A DNA stretch of 22,732 nucleotides from Larix sibirica. Taxonomy: Eukaryota; Streptophyta; Pinopsida; Pinales; Pinaceae. Below, piece by piece: positions 9,638-19,789 of this stretch. The first letter of the stretch is position 1, and each line of letters opens with the position of its first letter. The position numbers and the translations under genes were made by a program. Under the pieces are notes generated by a model that did not search any database, was not told the DNA's origin, and worked only from the letters and a program-made list of their open reading frames with translations. The stretch covers positions 39,283 through 62,014 of the forward strand of contig NWUY0300014873.1 in NCBI GenBank assembly GCA_004151065.3. Direction: 5' to 3'.

Positions 9638-11110
9638 CTACGGGTATGCCTCCCACATTGCATCCTCTGGTTCCCATGTTGCTTCTTTAGAGTTGTAGTG
9701 CATCCATTGGACATTTACCTAACATATTGCTCTATTCTTGAGTGATGTCACCTTCTTGTCGAGGATACATACTGCTTGCACCAAAATATCTCCTTCTAGT
9801 TCCACCTGAATCAAAACCCAATCAATAACATGGTTAGGATCGGGTATATACTTTTTTAGTAATGACACATGAAATACATTATGCACATTTATGCAAGTAG
9901 GAAATGCAATCTCATACGCAATTGGCCCTACCGTAGCTAATATTTCAATTGACCCACAATATATGGGTGTTATCTTAGGACAAATTTTGAGTTTCAATGA
10001 ACTTTTCTTCAACCTGATTTTCAAATATATGTGTTCACCAACTCTGAATTCTCTTAATAATCTGCCCCTGTCTACATAACTCTTTTGTATGTCCTGTGTT
10101 GTCTTGAAATTCTACATAATTTTTATCGTCTGCTCTTCCATCTCCTTAAGAAAATATGGCCCAATTACTATTCTATATGATGGATTGTCCCAATTGATTG
10201 GAGTATTGCACTTTCATCCATACAAGACTTCAAACATATTCATCTTTAGAGAAGCGTGATATCCATTGTTGTATGCAAAATCCACCAAGTACAAATAATA
10301 TTCCCATTTAGATGGTTGATCGATCACATACATTCTAAACATATTCTCAATAACTTAATTCACCCTTTCGGTCTGCCCATCCATATGTGGGTGATACGCC
10401 ATACTTAGATTCAGATTTGTCCCAAATCCTTTGAACAATTCCTTCCAAAAGTTTAATGTAAACTTTGGATCTCTATATGAGACAATGAACTTGGGTATCC
10501 CATGAAATCTAGTGATATCCTTCATATAAATATTTGTTATGTTAGTTTTCTTATGCATTGACTTGATTGGGATAAAGTGAGCATCCTTCATTAACTTGTC
10601 CACCACTACCATGATGGAATCATGTTGCTTCATTTTCCTAGGAAATTTAGTAACGAAATCAGTGGTCACCACATCCCATTTCCACTTTGGAATTGGTAGT
10701 GGTTGTAGCAAACCTGATGGATGTCTATGCTCCAATTTTACCTTTTGGCATTCCATGCACTTGGCTATATACTCAACAATGTCTTTATTCATTCATAGCC
10801 ACAAGTATTGACTTCTTACTGCTCCAATTATCTTTTGGTATCTAGAGTGTCCTACATATGGAACCTTATGCATCTCATTCATTAACAGTTTTCTTAATTC
10901 AACGGAATTAAGACTATAAACTCTATTTTTATGCATAAGAAGTCCATCATCTTCCAACCTATAATATTCATATTTTTGTTGTACTTTTTTCCGTGACAAT
11001 CCTTCTTTTACCTTAAGGTGATATTCATATGATATGAAAGCCTCGAGAATTCTAGTTCTTAAATATGATTTGCACATGCTAATGGTTGTATCATGCATGG
11101 CATGTACTCT
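9638..11110 (-). pseudogene. Inner element integrase and chromodomain
   Basis: Minus strand from about 11050: an HHCC zinc-binding region (NEMHKVPYVGHSRY, then CMECQKVKLEH), then the integrase core with WKWDVVTTDFVTKFP (first catalytic Asp), VVVDKLMKDAHF, FIVSYRDPKFTLNFW and HMDGQTERVN (catalytic Glu). The usual SDRD motif reads SYRD, so the second catalytic Asp is Tyr. Further on, VAYEIAFPTCINVHNVFHVS and LLKKYIPDP lead to ILDKKVTSLKNRAIC. A TAG follows, then VNVQWMHYNSKEATWEPEDA, a chromodomain tail that in this class is thought to steer integration. It ends at TAG 9640-9638. A TGA/TAG-type break falls near 10792, between the two halves of the zinc region. The chromodomain tail resembles the Tekay/Del group. 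Confidence 0.9.
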
Positions 11111-11520
11111 CCTATTGAGTGCATCAATAACCCTGATCTCTTTTCCCTTAATACATTTGATATCAAAATCAACTCACGAATCAATTCTAGCCACCTTGTT
11201 TGCCTGGCATTCAAAGTCTTGTTTTCGAACAAGTACTTCAAACCATTGTGATGTTTTCTTAAATCAAACTTCCTACCTATGAGATAATGTATCCACATAT
11301 TCAACGCATGTGTAATAGTTTCAATCTCTAAATCATGTATGACATAATTCTTCTCATGCTCCTTCAATTTTATGGATTCATAATAGATCACATGCCCATT
11401 TTGCATATGCACTCCACCAATTCCTTCTTTTCAAGCATCTATGCATACCACAAAATCTTCATTTGGATTAGCAATCCTGAGAATTGGTGTATTAGTGATC
11501 AATCTCTTTAATTATTAGGA
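11111..11520 (-). pseudogene. Inner element RNase H
   Basis: Minus strand: PILRIANPNEDFVV, then MQNGHVIYYESIKLKEHEKN, HDLEIETITHALNMWIHYL, HNGLKYLFENKTLNARQTRW. These are the landmarks of a Ty3/gypsy RNase H, which degrades the RNA of the RNA:DNA hybrid. A frame break near 11430 separates the first strand, which carries the first catalytic Asp, from the rest. The usual DHNGLKYL reads HHNGLKYL, losing a conserved acidic residue. Confidence 0.85.
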
Positions 11521-12480
11521 ACTTTCTTCACATTGTGGAGTCCATTAAAATTTGACTCCTTTCTTTTGCGATGATGTAATTGGATGTGCCACTTTTGAGA
11601 AGCCTTTTTATAAATATTTTGTAGAATCCAACCAATCCCATAAATAATCTTACCTCTAATACATTTATGGGTGTATGAAATCCCATTATAGCTTCATTCT
11701 TCTCTATATCTACTACTATCCATTCCTCATATATGATGTGTCCCAAATATTGAATTTGCTTTTGGTAAAAAGAACATTTACTTAACTTATCACAAATTTG
11801 ATGTTCTCTTAGCACCAATGGCACAAATATCTAGTGCTCTTCGTGCTCCTCTAATTTTGAATAAATAAGAATGTCATCTATGAATACNNNNNNNNNNNNN
11901 NNNNNNNNNNNNNNNNNNNNNNNNNNNNNNNNNNNNNNNNNNNNNNNNNNNNNNNNNNNNNNNNNNNNNNNNNNATAATGTCCATATCGAGTTCTGAAAG
12001 TTGTTTTTTTAATGTTTTATTCCTTTATCCTCACCCGATGATAACTTGATCTCAAGTCTATGTTTGAGAAAATCCTTGCTCCCTTCGGCTGATAAAAAAG
12101 TCATCAATTCTGGGCAAAAAATATGTATTCCTCATAATGAATTTGTTCAATTGTATGAAGTCAATAATTCTTCTATTGAAAGAATTGGGCTTCTGTACCG
12201 TTTCTTCAATAATTCTTCCAACTACATTTGCAATTATTTCAATTCAGGTGTAGTCATCATGTATGGCACTTTAGAAAATGGTGCCACTCCAGGCATCAAA
12301 CCAATAGAAAAACATTTCTCTTTTTAGAGACAGCTTTAGGATTTCCTCAAACACAACCATGATTTTTTTAATGCTAGAAAGTCTTCCAATATGGTTCCTT
12401 TACCCTTTTTTGGCTCCTCCAAATGAGCTATGTACAATTGACATCCTTTACTAAAACACCTTTTTAACTACACAGCTGAA
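11521..12480 (-). pseudogene. Inner element reverse transcriptase, interrupted by N gap
   Basis: Minus strand: the N-terminal RT lead (FSIGLMPGVAPFSKVPYMMT, about 12320-12250) and the finger/palm region up to RYGHY at 11975 lie on the high side of the gap. On the other side VFIDDILIYSK begins at 11887 with the two catalytic Asp residues of the YxDD-type motif intact. After a TAG, LVLREHQICDKLSKCSFYQ, IQYLGHIIYEEWI and VRLFMGLVGFYKIFI continue the thumb and connection. The 87 unread bases cover the segment that in related elements has about 30 codons, so the N run looks roughly true to length. Several frameshifts occur around 12000-12480. Confidence 0.87.
11888..11974. other. Assembly gap of 87 N
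   Basis: The unread bases fall inside the RT palm of the inner element, directly upstream (minus sense) of VFIDD. From RYGHY to VFIDD related elements need roughly 30 codons, in line with the run length. Confidence 0.98.
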
Positions 12481-12524
12481 ATTTGCCTTATGGAAATAGG
12501 CATTGGAATGCATTTCACCACCTT

Positions 12525-12940
12525 CTACTGCCCTTGCTCGTCAAGACAAGTGAATGACTTCTTATGGCAATCCAAAATAACATGGTACACATCCAACTTG
12601 TCCATCCCCGCAAGGACATCATATGAGCCAAGCAGAATTATGTTCAAATATACAAAAGTATGTAGTCCATTCATATCTAATGGACAACCCTTTACCATCT
12701 CATTGATTTTCCTCTTTTCTCCAATTACCAATTGAACCACCCATGATTTATCATGCTTACTTTTCTTAATTGTAATCTTTCAACCAATTTAGGATCAATA
12801 TAACCATCGCTTTCCCCTGAATTAATCAAAATGGTAATGGGATGATTGGAAATATTTCCTTCAACCTCAATCATGTTGGACTGATGCTTTGCTTGTTTAT
12901 TATCCAAGGCTGCATAGATTCTAGGAATGTTTTTGGCCAC
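12525..12940 (-). pseudogene. Inner element protease
   Basis: Minus strand: NIPRIYAALDNKQAKHQSNM, IEVEGNISNHPITILINSG, ESDGYIDPKLVERLQL, then EKRKINEMVKGCPLDMNGL and a hydrophobic C-terminal part with the LGSYDVLAGMDKLD motif. Retroviral-type aspartic protease processes Gag-Pol. The active-site triad DSG is NSG here (about 12821), which would abolish catalysis. A frame break at about 12740 separates it from the following half. Confidence 0.9.
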
Positions 12941-14270
12941 CTATTCTATATTGATTGCTTCTTGAATGTTGTGCATAGTCCCTATTATGCCTCCCCATAC
13001 AAGGACAATATTTGTATTGGTGTTCTCCTTCACAACCCAACACTCAAGTTGTTGTCTTGTTCCTTTTTCTTGTGACTTTGTCATCCTAAGTCCATGTTGA
13101 GTCATATTTCTTTGTTGGTACAAGTTGAACTAATTTCTAAAGAAAGATGGTTTAAACACTTTCTTTCTTTGATCTTGGTTATATCTCCTCTAATCTGTCT
13201 AAGAATTTTGAAATTCGTCTTTGCCTTTGTTATGATAAACATGTATTTGGATTTACGATTTTTTTCTTCAAGAGTCTTAGGTTCATCAAGTTGAAGTCTA
13301 TCTTTGTAAAATGAAGGTAATCCACTAAAAAATCTTTGTATATTTACACTCTCTTCTTCAAGAAACCCAACATACCTAAGCAATTCCAACAACTTCCTTT
13401 CATATTCTTCCATATTCATGTTTCCCAACTTGAGTTCAAAGAACTCCTACATCATCTTTTCATAATAATGCTCAAATAAATAATTTTGTTGAAAATATCT
13501 CTCGAACTACTTCCATGAGGTCCTCTTTTTAGTGATACGCTTCACTTGGACCAGTTGATCCCATCAAATGGAAGCTTTTCCTTGCAAATTGTAGATGGAA
13601 ATTATAGCCTCCATATTAGAAGAATAACTATGTAATTGGAGATATTTACGCATTCCCAATAACCAAGTTTTAATATCTTCTCCTTTCTTATTCTCACCAT
13701 CAAAATTTGGTGGCTTAATCTTCCTTATCTCTCCTTGTAGTTCATGTTCCACATGTCTTATTTTGTGATATCTAACTGGAGCCCTTTATGGGGTTCTTCT
13801 AGACTCTTCATATGAGTAGAACTTCCTATGTGCATGAGGTGGTGCATAGTAATGTTTGTCTCTTATTAGCACTCCTAGAATGCCCAGATCTTTCATGTGA
13901 TATCTTCTTGAAGTATTCTCTATCTTCTTTCTCATGGAATAAGGTTGATCCAACCTGCACTTGCCTTTGTAACATGTTCAAACTATGCATCAATTGAGTA
14001 TTCTATTGATTTTGTGATTCATGAGCCCTCAACATTCTTTCATTGTATACCTTACAACTCTACACCTCCATCATCAAACTTTTAATGGTTTCCACCAACT
14101 CTATTAGTTCAATATTGGTTCTATGCCCGTTGTACTATGTTTCCTCATTGCCCATATTGATATTATGTCCCATGGATTCTTCTTCAAGGCCATGTGGAAG
14201 TCCCCCTTCTCTCAGTTTGCTTCTTTTTTTTGTTCTGAACTCTATAATGTGTCTAGATATAATGAAAACC
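12941..14270 (-). pseudogene. Inner element gag (N-terminus, capsid, zinc knuckle)
   Basis: Minus strand. The N-terminal part (14250-13760) reads KLREGGLPHGLEEESMGHNI, NIELIELVETIKSLMMEV and MLRAHESQNQ in one frame broken by several TAGs. The capsid part starts ELQGEIRKIKPPNFDGENKK (13752 down), then IKTWLLGMRKYLQLHSYSSN, IYNLQGKASI and, after stops near 13560-13430, NMEEYERKLLELLRYVGFL, IQRFFSGLPSFYKDRLQLDE. The zinc knuckle at 13042-12990 is degraded: CWVVKENTNTNIVLVWG where CxxC...H...C is expected. A start codon is not clear. The gag then runs to protease with MHNIQEAINIE as linker. The length of about 430 codons is normal for this group. Confidence 0.88.
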
Positions 14271-15484
14271 TATAAGTTGTAGTAGATTACTATAAGCAAT
14301 ATTTAAAATGTGTTCATACGATGGATTTGTTAGACAAAAATATTTTCAAAATGTAGTAAAACTTTTCACACATATGGAAACATTCTAGATCTACTCATTT
14401 GATAATTTGTCAAATAAGGTTGCATGTTCCTCTTCTACTCAATTTATGGAAAGACTTGTAATACTCCTCTCTGATCATACTGTTCATCCTTATTCCCCTA
14501 CTCATTATATTTCCAATGACTGTGACTACCCTTAGTTTTGAGCTTTCAACTAAAATTTAGAGTCGTTTAAAAGTTCATTATTTTACCCAAATTCTGCACT
14601 CTCCTGTAGCTACACTAAATCTCACAGACCAACTTTGGAAGCCTATATAAGAAAATATGGAAAGAACTAGAAATGATTGTATATTGGGTATTAATAAACC
14701 GTATGATTCGAAGTACTCAGACACATTCATATCTTTAATTTGATGCTCCATTCATTTTCTATAAAATTTGGGAATTTTCAATTTTTAATTTTTGCACTTT
14801 CTCTAGACTTGGGATTTTTAGTTAAAACTACTATCTCACAAATGGAACAAAACTGGATAAACTTGATGAGTAGGTAAAACGTTGAGTTCATAAAATTTTC
14901 TAGTTTCGACATCTTTAATCACTTTTACCTACTCAAAGTTTTCCAAAATCGTAAAAACGTGCACCCAAATAGTGGATTTTGGCCTTCTTCGGCACATTTG
15001 ATCCAAGCCCTTTGGAATTTGACCAAAATCCACCTGGGTTATTTTTGTGCTTGGAAAATGGTTGTGACATAGCAACTTTATCCCTAACGGGTCCCCTTTC
15101 TAGTCATTGGGTATGCACCTTCAAAAATCATTATTTCATTGATTTGGAGAACTAGAGAAGAATGGGCCCATACCTCTCTCTGTCAATATTGTAATCCTCC
15201 TCATCATGGACAAAAGCCCAAATTTTCACCCAATTCTGAGTTATTTTGATCCTGTTATGACCAAAACATTTTGTGGCCACCTATTGATAGTGGGGTCCTA
15301 TGTGTTATCACCTAGTGTGGTCATGTCATCCCTTGCCTCTGCCATGTTGTATTTCCTTCCTCTTGAGTCTTCCATGCCATCACAACCTTTTTAATGCCAT
15401 GGTTGATTTTATTTTTCAATCAATCCTTCCCATTCGCAACACTATCTTTACCTTTTATGACAATGAGATATGGTCCATCAACCA

Positions 15485-15925
15485 TTCTCACATGATCAAA
15501 TCTCGGTCGTTTGCGATGATGCCACATGTGTGAGATCTCGATTTCCCTCCTTTGCACGAATGGTCCAAATCTCATAATTTGGTGGATGGAATTAAATCAT
15601 TGTCATTTGTGGCATCGTTCCATGTCTTAAACTCCGATCATCTTCTAATGTGTGAATGGTCAATATTGTGCGATGTAACATGCAGGATCAAATCTTAGTC
15701 ATTCGCGGGAAGACCCCGAGGATAAGGTACGAGCAATTCCTTTTTGCACAAACAATCAAGATCACGCGATGCAACATGCATGATCAAATGTCAGCCATTC
15801 ATGGTAGAAGTACCCTCAAGATAAGGCATGATCACTTCTTATTTGCACGAACAGTCGGGATTGTGTGATGTAACTTGCATGATCAAATCCCAATCATTCG
15901 CGGCAAGGGTGCCTGTTTTAAGGCT
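15485..15925. repeat. Imperfect tandem repeat, unit about 98 bp
   Basis: Two adjacent full units, 15670-15765 (96 bp) and 15766-15864 (99 bp), share GCGATGTAACATGCA-GATCAAAT, CATTCGCGG and TTTTTGCACAAACAATC-type blocks. A partial third unit runs from 15865 to about 15925. A diverged earlier unit (GATCAAATCTCGGTCGTTTGCG at about 15497, TTTGCACGAATGG at about 15552) precedes them. They lie in the leader of the inner retrotransposon. Confidence 0.8.
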
Positions 15926-16283
15926 CACACATATCCATCTAGGCGAATGGTCACGATCTATTGATCTATATGGCCATAGTTAATCTAGGCCATCTGCATC
16001 ATCAACAAGATTTCTTCCCTTTCTCATGTGGGTACCACCCATACATCTGATCCCTTTCTAGCTTCGCCACCTATACATTTACTCCATTTGGTTGATCCAT
16101 GTTATACCTCCTACCCATTTGGCATTGGTGGGACCCACATCAAATTTTCCTTTTTAATTTTTTTTTTTAACAGAAACAAAGTATAGATGTATATTCAAAA
16201 AGCCTATGCACATCCATTCATTACAAAAAAGGGAGTCTTGCGTCAAAGAGAGGTCAAAATGGGGAATGTAAGCTTTCCCATAT

Positions 16284-16295
16284 TCGCTCTGATGT
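16284..16295 (-). other. Possible degenerate primer-binding site of inner element
   Basis: The minus strand reads AACATCAGAGC, sharing ATCAGAGC with the initiator-Met tRNA site TGGTATCAGAGC that is common in plant LTR elements. It would put the LTR border at about 16297. Visible LTR similarity only starts near 16434, so this is tentative. Confidence 0.3.
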
Positions 16296-16433
16296 TATTT
16301 TTTAGCTGTTGTCTATCGTCTTCAGTAATAGAGGAGGGATATACCCTTACAGATTGAGAATTTAACAAAATACAGAAAATACATACAAACTTAAAACTGA
16401 GAAATGAACCCAACATACCCAACATACCCTTTC

Positions 16434-17009
16434 TAGTGCTCCAACATAGGTATTTTCGGGAGTCTTTGTGTTAGTGTCCTAGGAAATCCAATTGCAAGCC
16501 AAGTCTCTCTCACATGGGCACCAAGCATATTCATACCAGTTTTTCCAGGGTACCTTGTGTGAGAAGGTATGAAACTCAAGTTTTCCTCTCTATAATAGTT
16601 AGATCTCAGATCCATTGATGGATAGGATTTCCAAACTGAATGAGTTTCTAACAAAATATATGCATGATACTTTCCCCCTCTTAATCACATATTAAGATAA
16701 ATAATCCCATGCCTAATTAAAGTGAAACTCAAACTATGGTTAGGGAACTTTGGGTTAAAAAGGTTAATGAATGCTAAGGCATCAATTAAAGTCAACTAGA
16801 GTCATCACCCCTTAGCCCCTCTCACTTTCCCCCACTTGTGGAATCGTAGCCCCCCATCTTTTCTTTGTCCTTCTTCACTTGCAATTGTCATGGATTTTTA
16901 TATTAACAAGTATGTACAAAATTTACAATATATGTGGTCTCCTAGACCATATAAGGTTGGCATCTAGCCTCTATTTCATTACATATATATTCACATCTTG
17001 GGGTGTTAT
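16434..17009 (-). repeat. 5' LTR of the inner Ty3/gypsy element
   Basis: This is the partner of 8910-9545 in the same orientation. Shared landmarks run in order from TCTCTCACATGG-CACCAAGC through AAACTATGGTTAG-GAACTTTGGG to GGTCTCCTAGACCATATAA and GGGTGTTA. Differences are scattered, with several small deletions, which indicates an old insertion. The minus-strand start reads TATAACACCCC. The lower border may extend to about 16297 if the candidate primer-binding site is right. The minus frame at 16425-16243 lies in this uncertain part and is not supported as a gene. Confidence 0.85.
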
Positions 17010-17830
17010 AGTAGCAGTGTGTTTCTTAGAAGACACATCGATGAATGAACTAATGCATGCTACCATTTCCAATTAAGATAATAAGGTTGCGATGTTTGAT
17101 GTAGCCAATCAATTTGAGGGTTTGGGGAGAAGAAATACCAGTCAAGGCATGCGGGGAGATTCGGGGTTTCACCTCATACATATGAGGTGGGGGAATCTCT
17201 TCCACAAATGGATGAAGGACCTTTGGGGATATAGCTTTAGCTTCATCATTAGAAATTCCCTCTGAAATGGCCATAAAGAGTTTTTGCTCCTTACATTTTA
17301 GCTTGGGGAAATATTTCTCATTACACTTGTAGCAGAGACCTTTAAGTTGGCATCCTGCAATTTCATCTTTGCTTAACTTGTGGATCTTAAGAGGTGGAGA
17401 GGATGGTGAGGGATTAGTGGGAGGGGAAATAGTGGGATAGGGACGGGGAATAAATGGAATGACAAGGACAGGGAATAAATAGTCTTCTTCATTGTGTATG
17501 CTTGCTTATAATGTGTTTTATTTTTCCTAACAAATGGGGCCTTTTTTATTTTAGCATCCATCACATTTTGGGATTTTCGAGCTCTTTGAGTAGTTTCCAA
17601 CCAAGTAATAGGATGGTCCATTAAGACTTGTGAACATATCTCTTCTTTAGACCACTAACAAACATTTATTTAAAAATGTAATGGACATTCCTTTAGTGTG
17701 GATGGCCAACTGCTCAAAACTAAATATCAAATCTTCAAATGTGCTAGATTGATTAAGCTTATTTACGCATCCCAAATAATGAGTGTTTATTTCAAGTTGT
17801 TCATGAGAGGTTGCTAACTAAGGAGGCTCG
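17010..17830 (-). pseudogene. Outer Ty3/gypsy gag and start of protease
   Basis: Minus strand from about 17800: NKLNQSSTFEDLIFSFEQLA, then HTKGMSITF-NKC and MDHPITWLETTQRARKSQN (17621 down) make a capsid-type Gag end. The zinc knuckle CYKCNEKYFPKLKC (17335-17291) matches the CYNC....PGHKC form of this class with its His replaced. KEQKLFMAISEGISNDEA and SPHALTGISSPQTLKLIGYI then lead to protease LIILIGNGSMH, a stop, FIHRCVF and ETHCY. The catalytic DSG is GNG. The frame stops at about 17010, where the inner LTR begins, and protease resumes on the far side of the inner element near 8300. Confidence 0.83.
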
Positions 17831-18020
17831 ACCATACCCTTACTTGTACTACCCAACTACCAAGGTACTAGAGAGTAATCTTCTCATGGACAAGGGAGTG
17901 GCAAGTTCTATAGCTCTCTAATATACATTTAGGATCCAATATTGGTACTCAACCCAATATCTCAGTTCACCAACTAAGGAGGCTCGACTATACCCTTAGT
18001 TGTATTACTCCACTACTAGA
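17816..18020. repeat. Direct repeat, 156-bp spacing, in outer element leader
   Basis: AACTAAGGAGGCTCGACCAT and the following ACCCTTACTTGTACTAC-CCACTAC block at 17816-17860 recur at 17972-18017 with few changes, each followed by AGAG-TAAT. The repeat lies between gag and the primer-binding site of the outer element and appears to be a local tandem duplication. Confidence 0.8.
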
Positions 18021-18361
18021 GAATAATTTTATCAAGTGTTGTGCTCAGTGCACTATAGTAGAAAGATAATCCGATTGAATTATCTAAAATTAGTTTCAAG
18101 TATCATATGGGACTTATGATATACCTCATGGTATGTGGAAGTGAAATTACATATATATGCAATGTTTGATGCAACAATATTCAAATGTGTACCAACAAGG
18201 GCTACAAGGGTGTCCAACCAAGTGAATATCCTTGTATTTCCTACCTGTATTCTTTCCCTACCTCATATTTACTTATTGAATGACATATCACTTTGTTATT
18301 TATAGATGCCATAATACATCTCTAGCCTAAAAAAATCACTAAAACTCTTGGCTTAGGAAGA
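18021..18361 (-). other. Outer element leader, non-coding
   Basis: This stretch lies between the primer-binding site and the start of gag of the outer element. No coding frame is recognised, and the gag N-terminus was not located with confidence. Confidence 0.45.
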
Positions 18362-18374
18362 CACTTTGATACCA
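18362..18374 (-). other. Primer-binding site of the outer element
   Basis: The minus strand reads TGGTATCAAAGTG, two bases inside the LTR end. It matches the 3' end of initiator-Met tRNA (TGGTATCAGAGC type) at 9 of the first 12 bases, the usual primer for plant Ty3/gypsy and Copia elements. Confidence 0.8.
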
Positions 18375-18376
18375 AT

Positions 18377-18868
18377 TGTAATGTTCCCTATTAGCCAAAT
18401 AGAAGATTCAGAGTAGAAATAACATAATATAGCAAGATTTACATAAAAAAAATATTGAATTAAAACAATAATTGGCAATTTTAGAAGAACCAAAATACCA
18501 TAAATAACAATACATTTATTGATGGAAGCAATGTTCACTTTCCTCTTCAAGGGGGCAACCTCCAATTATGTAGAGATCCAATTACAATATGCTTCACAAG
18601 ACATATCGTTACATTGCTTCTACTTATTTATATAGTTTATGTCTAACCTCATAGGAACTTTCTAGTCAACATAACCTTCTAGAAAGCCTTCTTACAAAAG
18701 TTTCTATCTAGCCTCCTAAAACTTTATAGTAGGCAAAACCTTCTAGTAAGCCTTCTTACAATTATTGTTTTCACCCTATATCTACTTCATGGGCCTTATT
18801 TAATAGAGATGACATCAATACATAACAAATTCTATATTTACTGAAGGGGGTAGCGTAGAATCCTAACA
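18377..18868 (-). repeat. 5' LTR of the outer Ty3/gypsy element, 492 bp
   Basis: The plus strand begins TGTAATGTTCCCTATTAGCC and ends GAATCCTAACA, so it has TG...CA ends. It abuts a primer-binding site on one side, and its last 134 bases match the LTR fragment at 5571-5696. An internal duplication of AACCTTCTAG-AAGCCTTCTTACAA occurs at about 18672 and 18737. The minus frame at 18565-18353 lies inside the LTR and is not a gene. Confidence 0.85.
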
Positions 18869-19780
18869 ATTCTTTTAGTGCTTACCCAAAGAATAAGGAA
18901 CCAAATGTTTTTAGGTTATTCTTTAGTTTTAGATAGATTTTTATGTAGCAATGATCAAATGAGGTGGATCAATATTCACAAGAATGGTTTATTATGCAAA
19001 TAGAATTTTAAGGTGAATATTAAAAATCATGAGTATCTTTCATACCAAAAACATCATGGAGGGCCTAATTTGAGGAGAAGCCCTTAATATACTAAGTTAA
19101 AAAGCATGATAGAGGATAACCATGAGTCATAGTCATTGATATGCAAATGGTAACCATAAGAATGTGAAGGTTAGATGAAATTTTTACCTTGATAGCTTCA
19201 AGACAATGATACACCAATTATAAGATAAGACCAACATTTTCATTGAGAGCTAAGCCAATATTTGCAGCTTTCTATGCTAAATGAATTTAGCAACATGTTT
19301 TCACCTTTAATACCATGTGAAGGTCATTATTGGTTGCAAATTTAGTCATTGTTTACCAATATAATTTCTACAACAATTCAACTTATTGTGTTTCCTTTTC
19401 CCAACACACCTTAATTAGGAAAGTTCACTACCTTAAGCACTTTTTGTTGAAGTTATATTTTGTGCGCCTTTCTAATTTATTTTTTGAGGTTTTGAAGTCT
19501 TCTCTAAAGTCTAAATGATTTTACTTTTAGAATAACTATATATATTAATGTTTAGATAATTTGCTACACACGCAATTTTGCTCTTCCTTTAGTTGTCATT
19601 TCATTGTCACATAGAATAAGTTTTGACATTTCAAATGTCAAATGTAAGTTTTTAAAATATGCTAAATCAATAATTCTATACTCATACACTTATTTTCAGT
19701 CTTCCCTTCAGTGACCATTCTATTCATTAAGTAGATATGAACTATCCAATTTCTTCCTCATCACCTATATGCACCTCTTT
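18869..19780. other. AT-rich DNA between outer LTR and LINE
   Basis: No family was recognised on either strand. The short open frames are Phe/Leu/Ile-rich, as AT-rich non-coding DNA gives by chance. No target duplication of the outer LTR (ATTCT after 18868) could be tested, because the partner LTR is truncated. Confidence 0.4.
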
Positions 19781-19789
19781 TTTCGAGGA

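Larger units (their letters stand above)
14271..16296 (-). other. Long leader of inner element, about 2 kb, without gene
   Basis: Between gag and the 5' LTR there is no recognisable coding frame. It contains the 15485-15925 tandem repeat and a T-rich stretch near 16150-16168. Such a long untranslated leader is unusual for a simple chromovirus. It could be partly a further insertion, for which no borders were seen. Confidence 0.45.
8850..17009 (-). mobile_element. Inner Ty3/gypsy chromovirus, nested, about 8.2 kb
   Basis: The element is bounded by two related same-orientation repeats (about 8910-9545 and 16434-17009). On the minus strand it reads leader, gag, protease, RT, RNase H, integrase, chromodomain, the normal order for a chromovirus. 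The outer element's protease is cut at its upper border: LIGNGSMH and FIH...ETHCY end at about 17010. Target duplications were not identified because the outer borders of the LTRs are blurred. The numerous stops in gag and pol make it inactive. Confidence 0.8.

Noticed and set aside
12046-12327. Plus-strand 93-codon frame
   Set aside because: Opposite-strand shadow of the inner element RT lead region.
16243-16425. Minus-strand 60-codon frame with a hydrophobic start resembling a signal peptide
   Set aside because: It lies at the blurred border of the inner 5' LTR. No homologue is recognised, and the other LTR copy has no matching frame.
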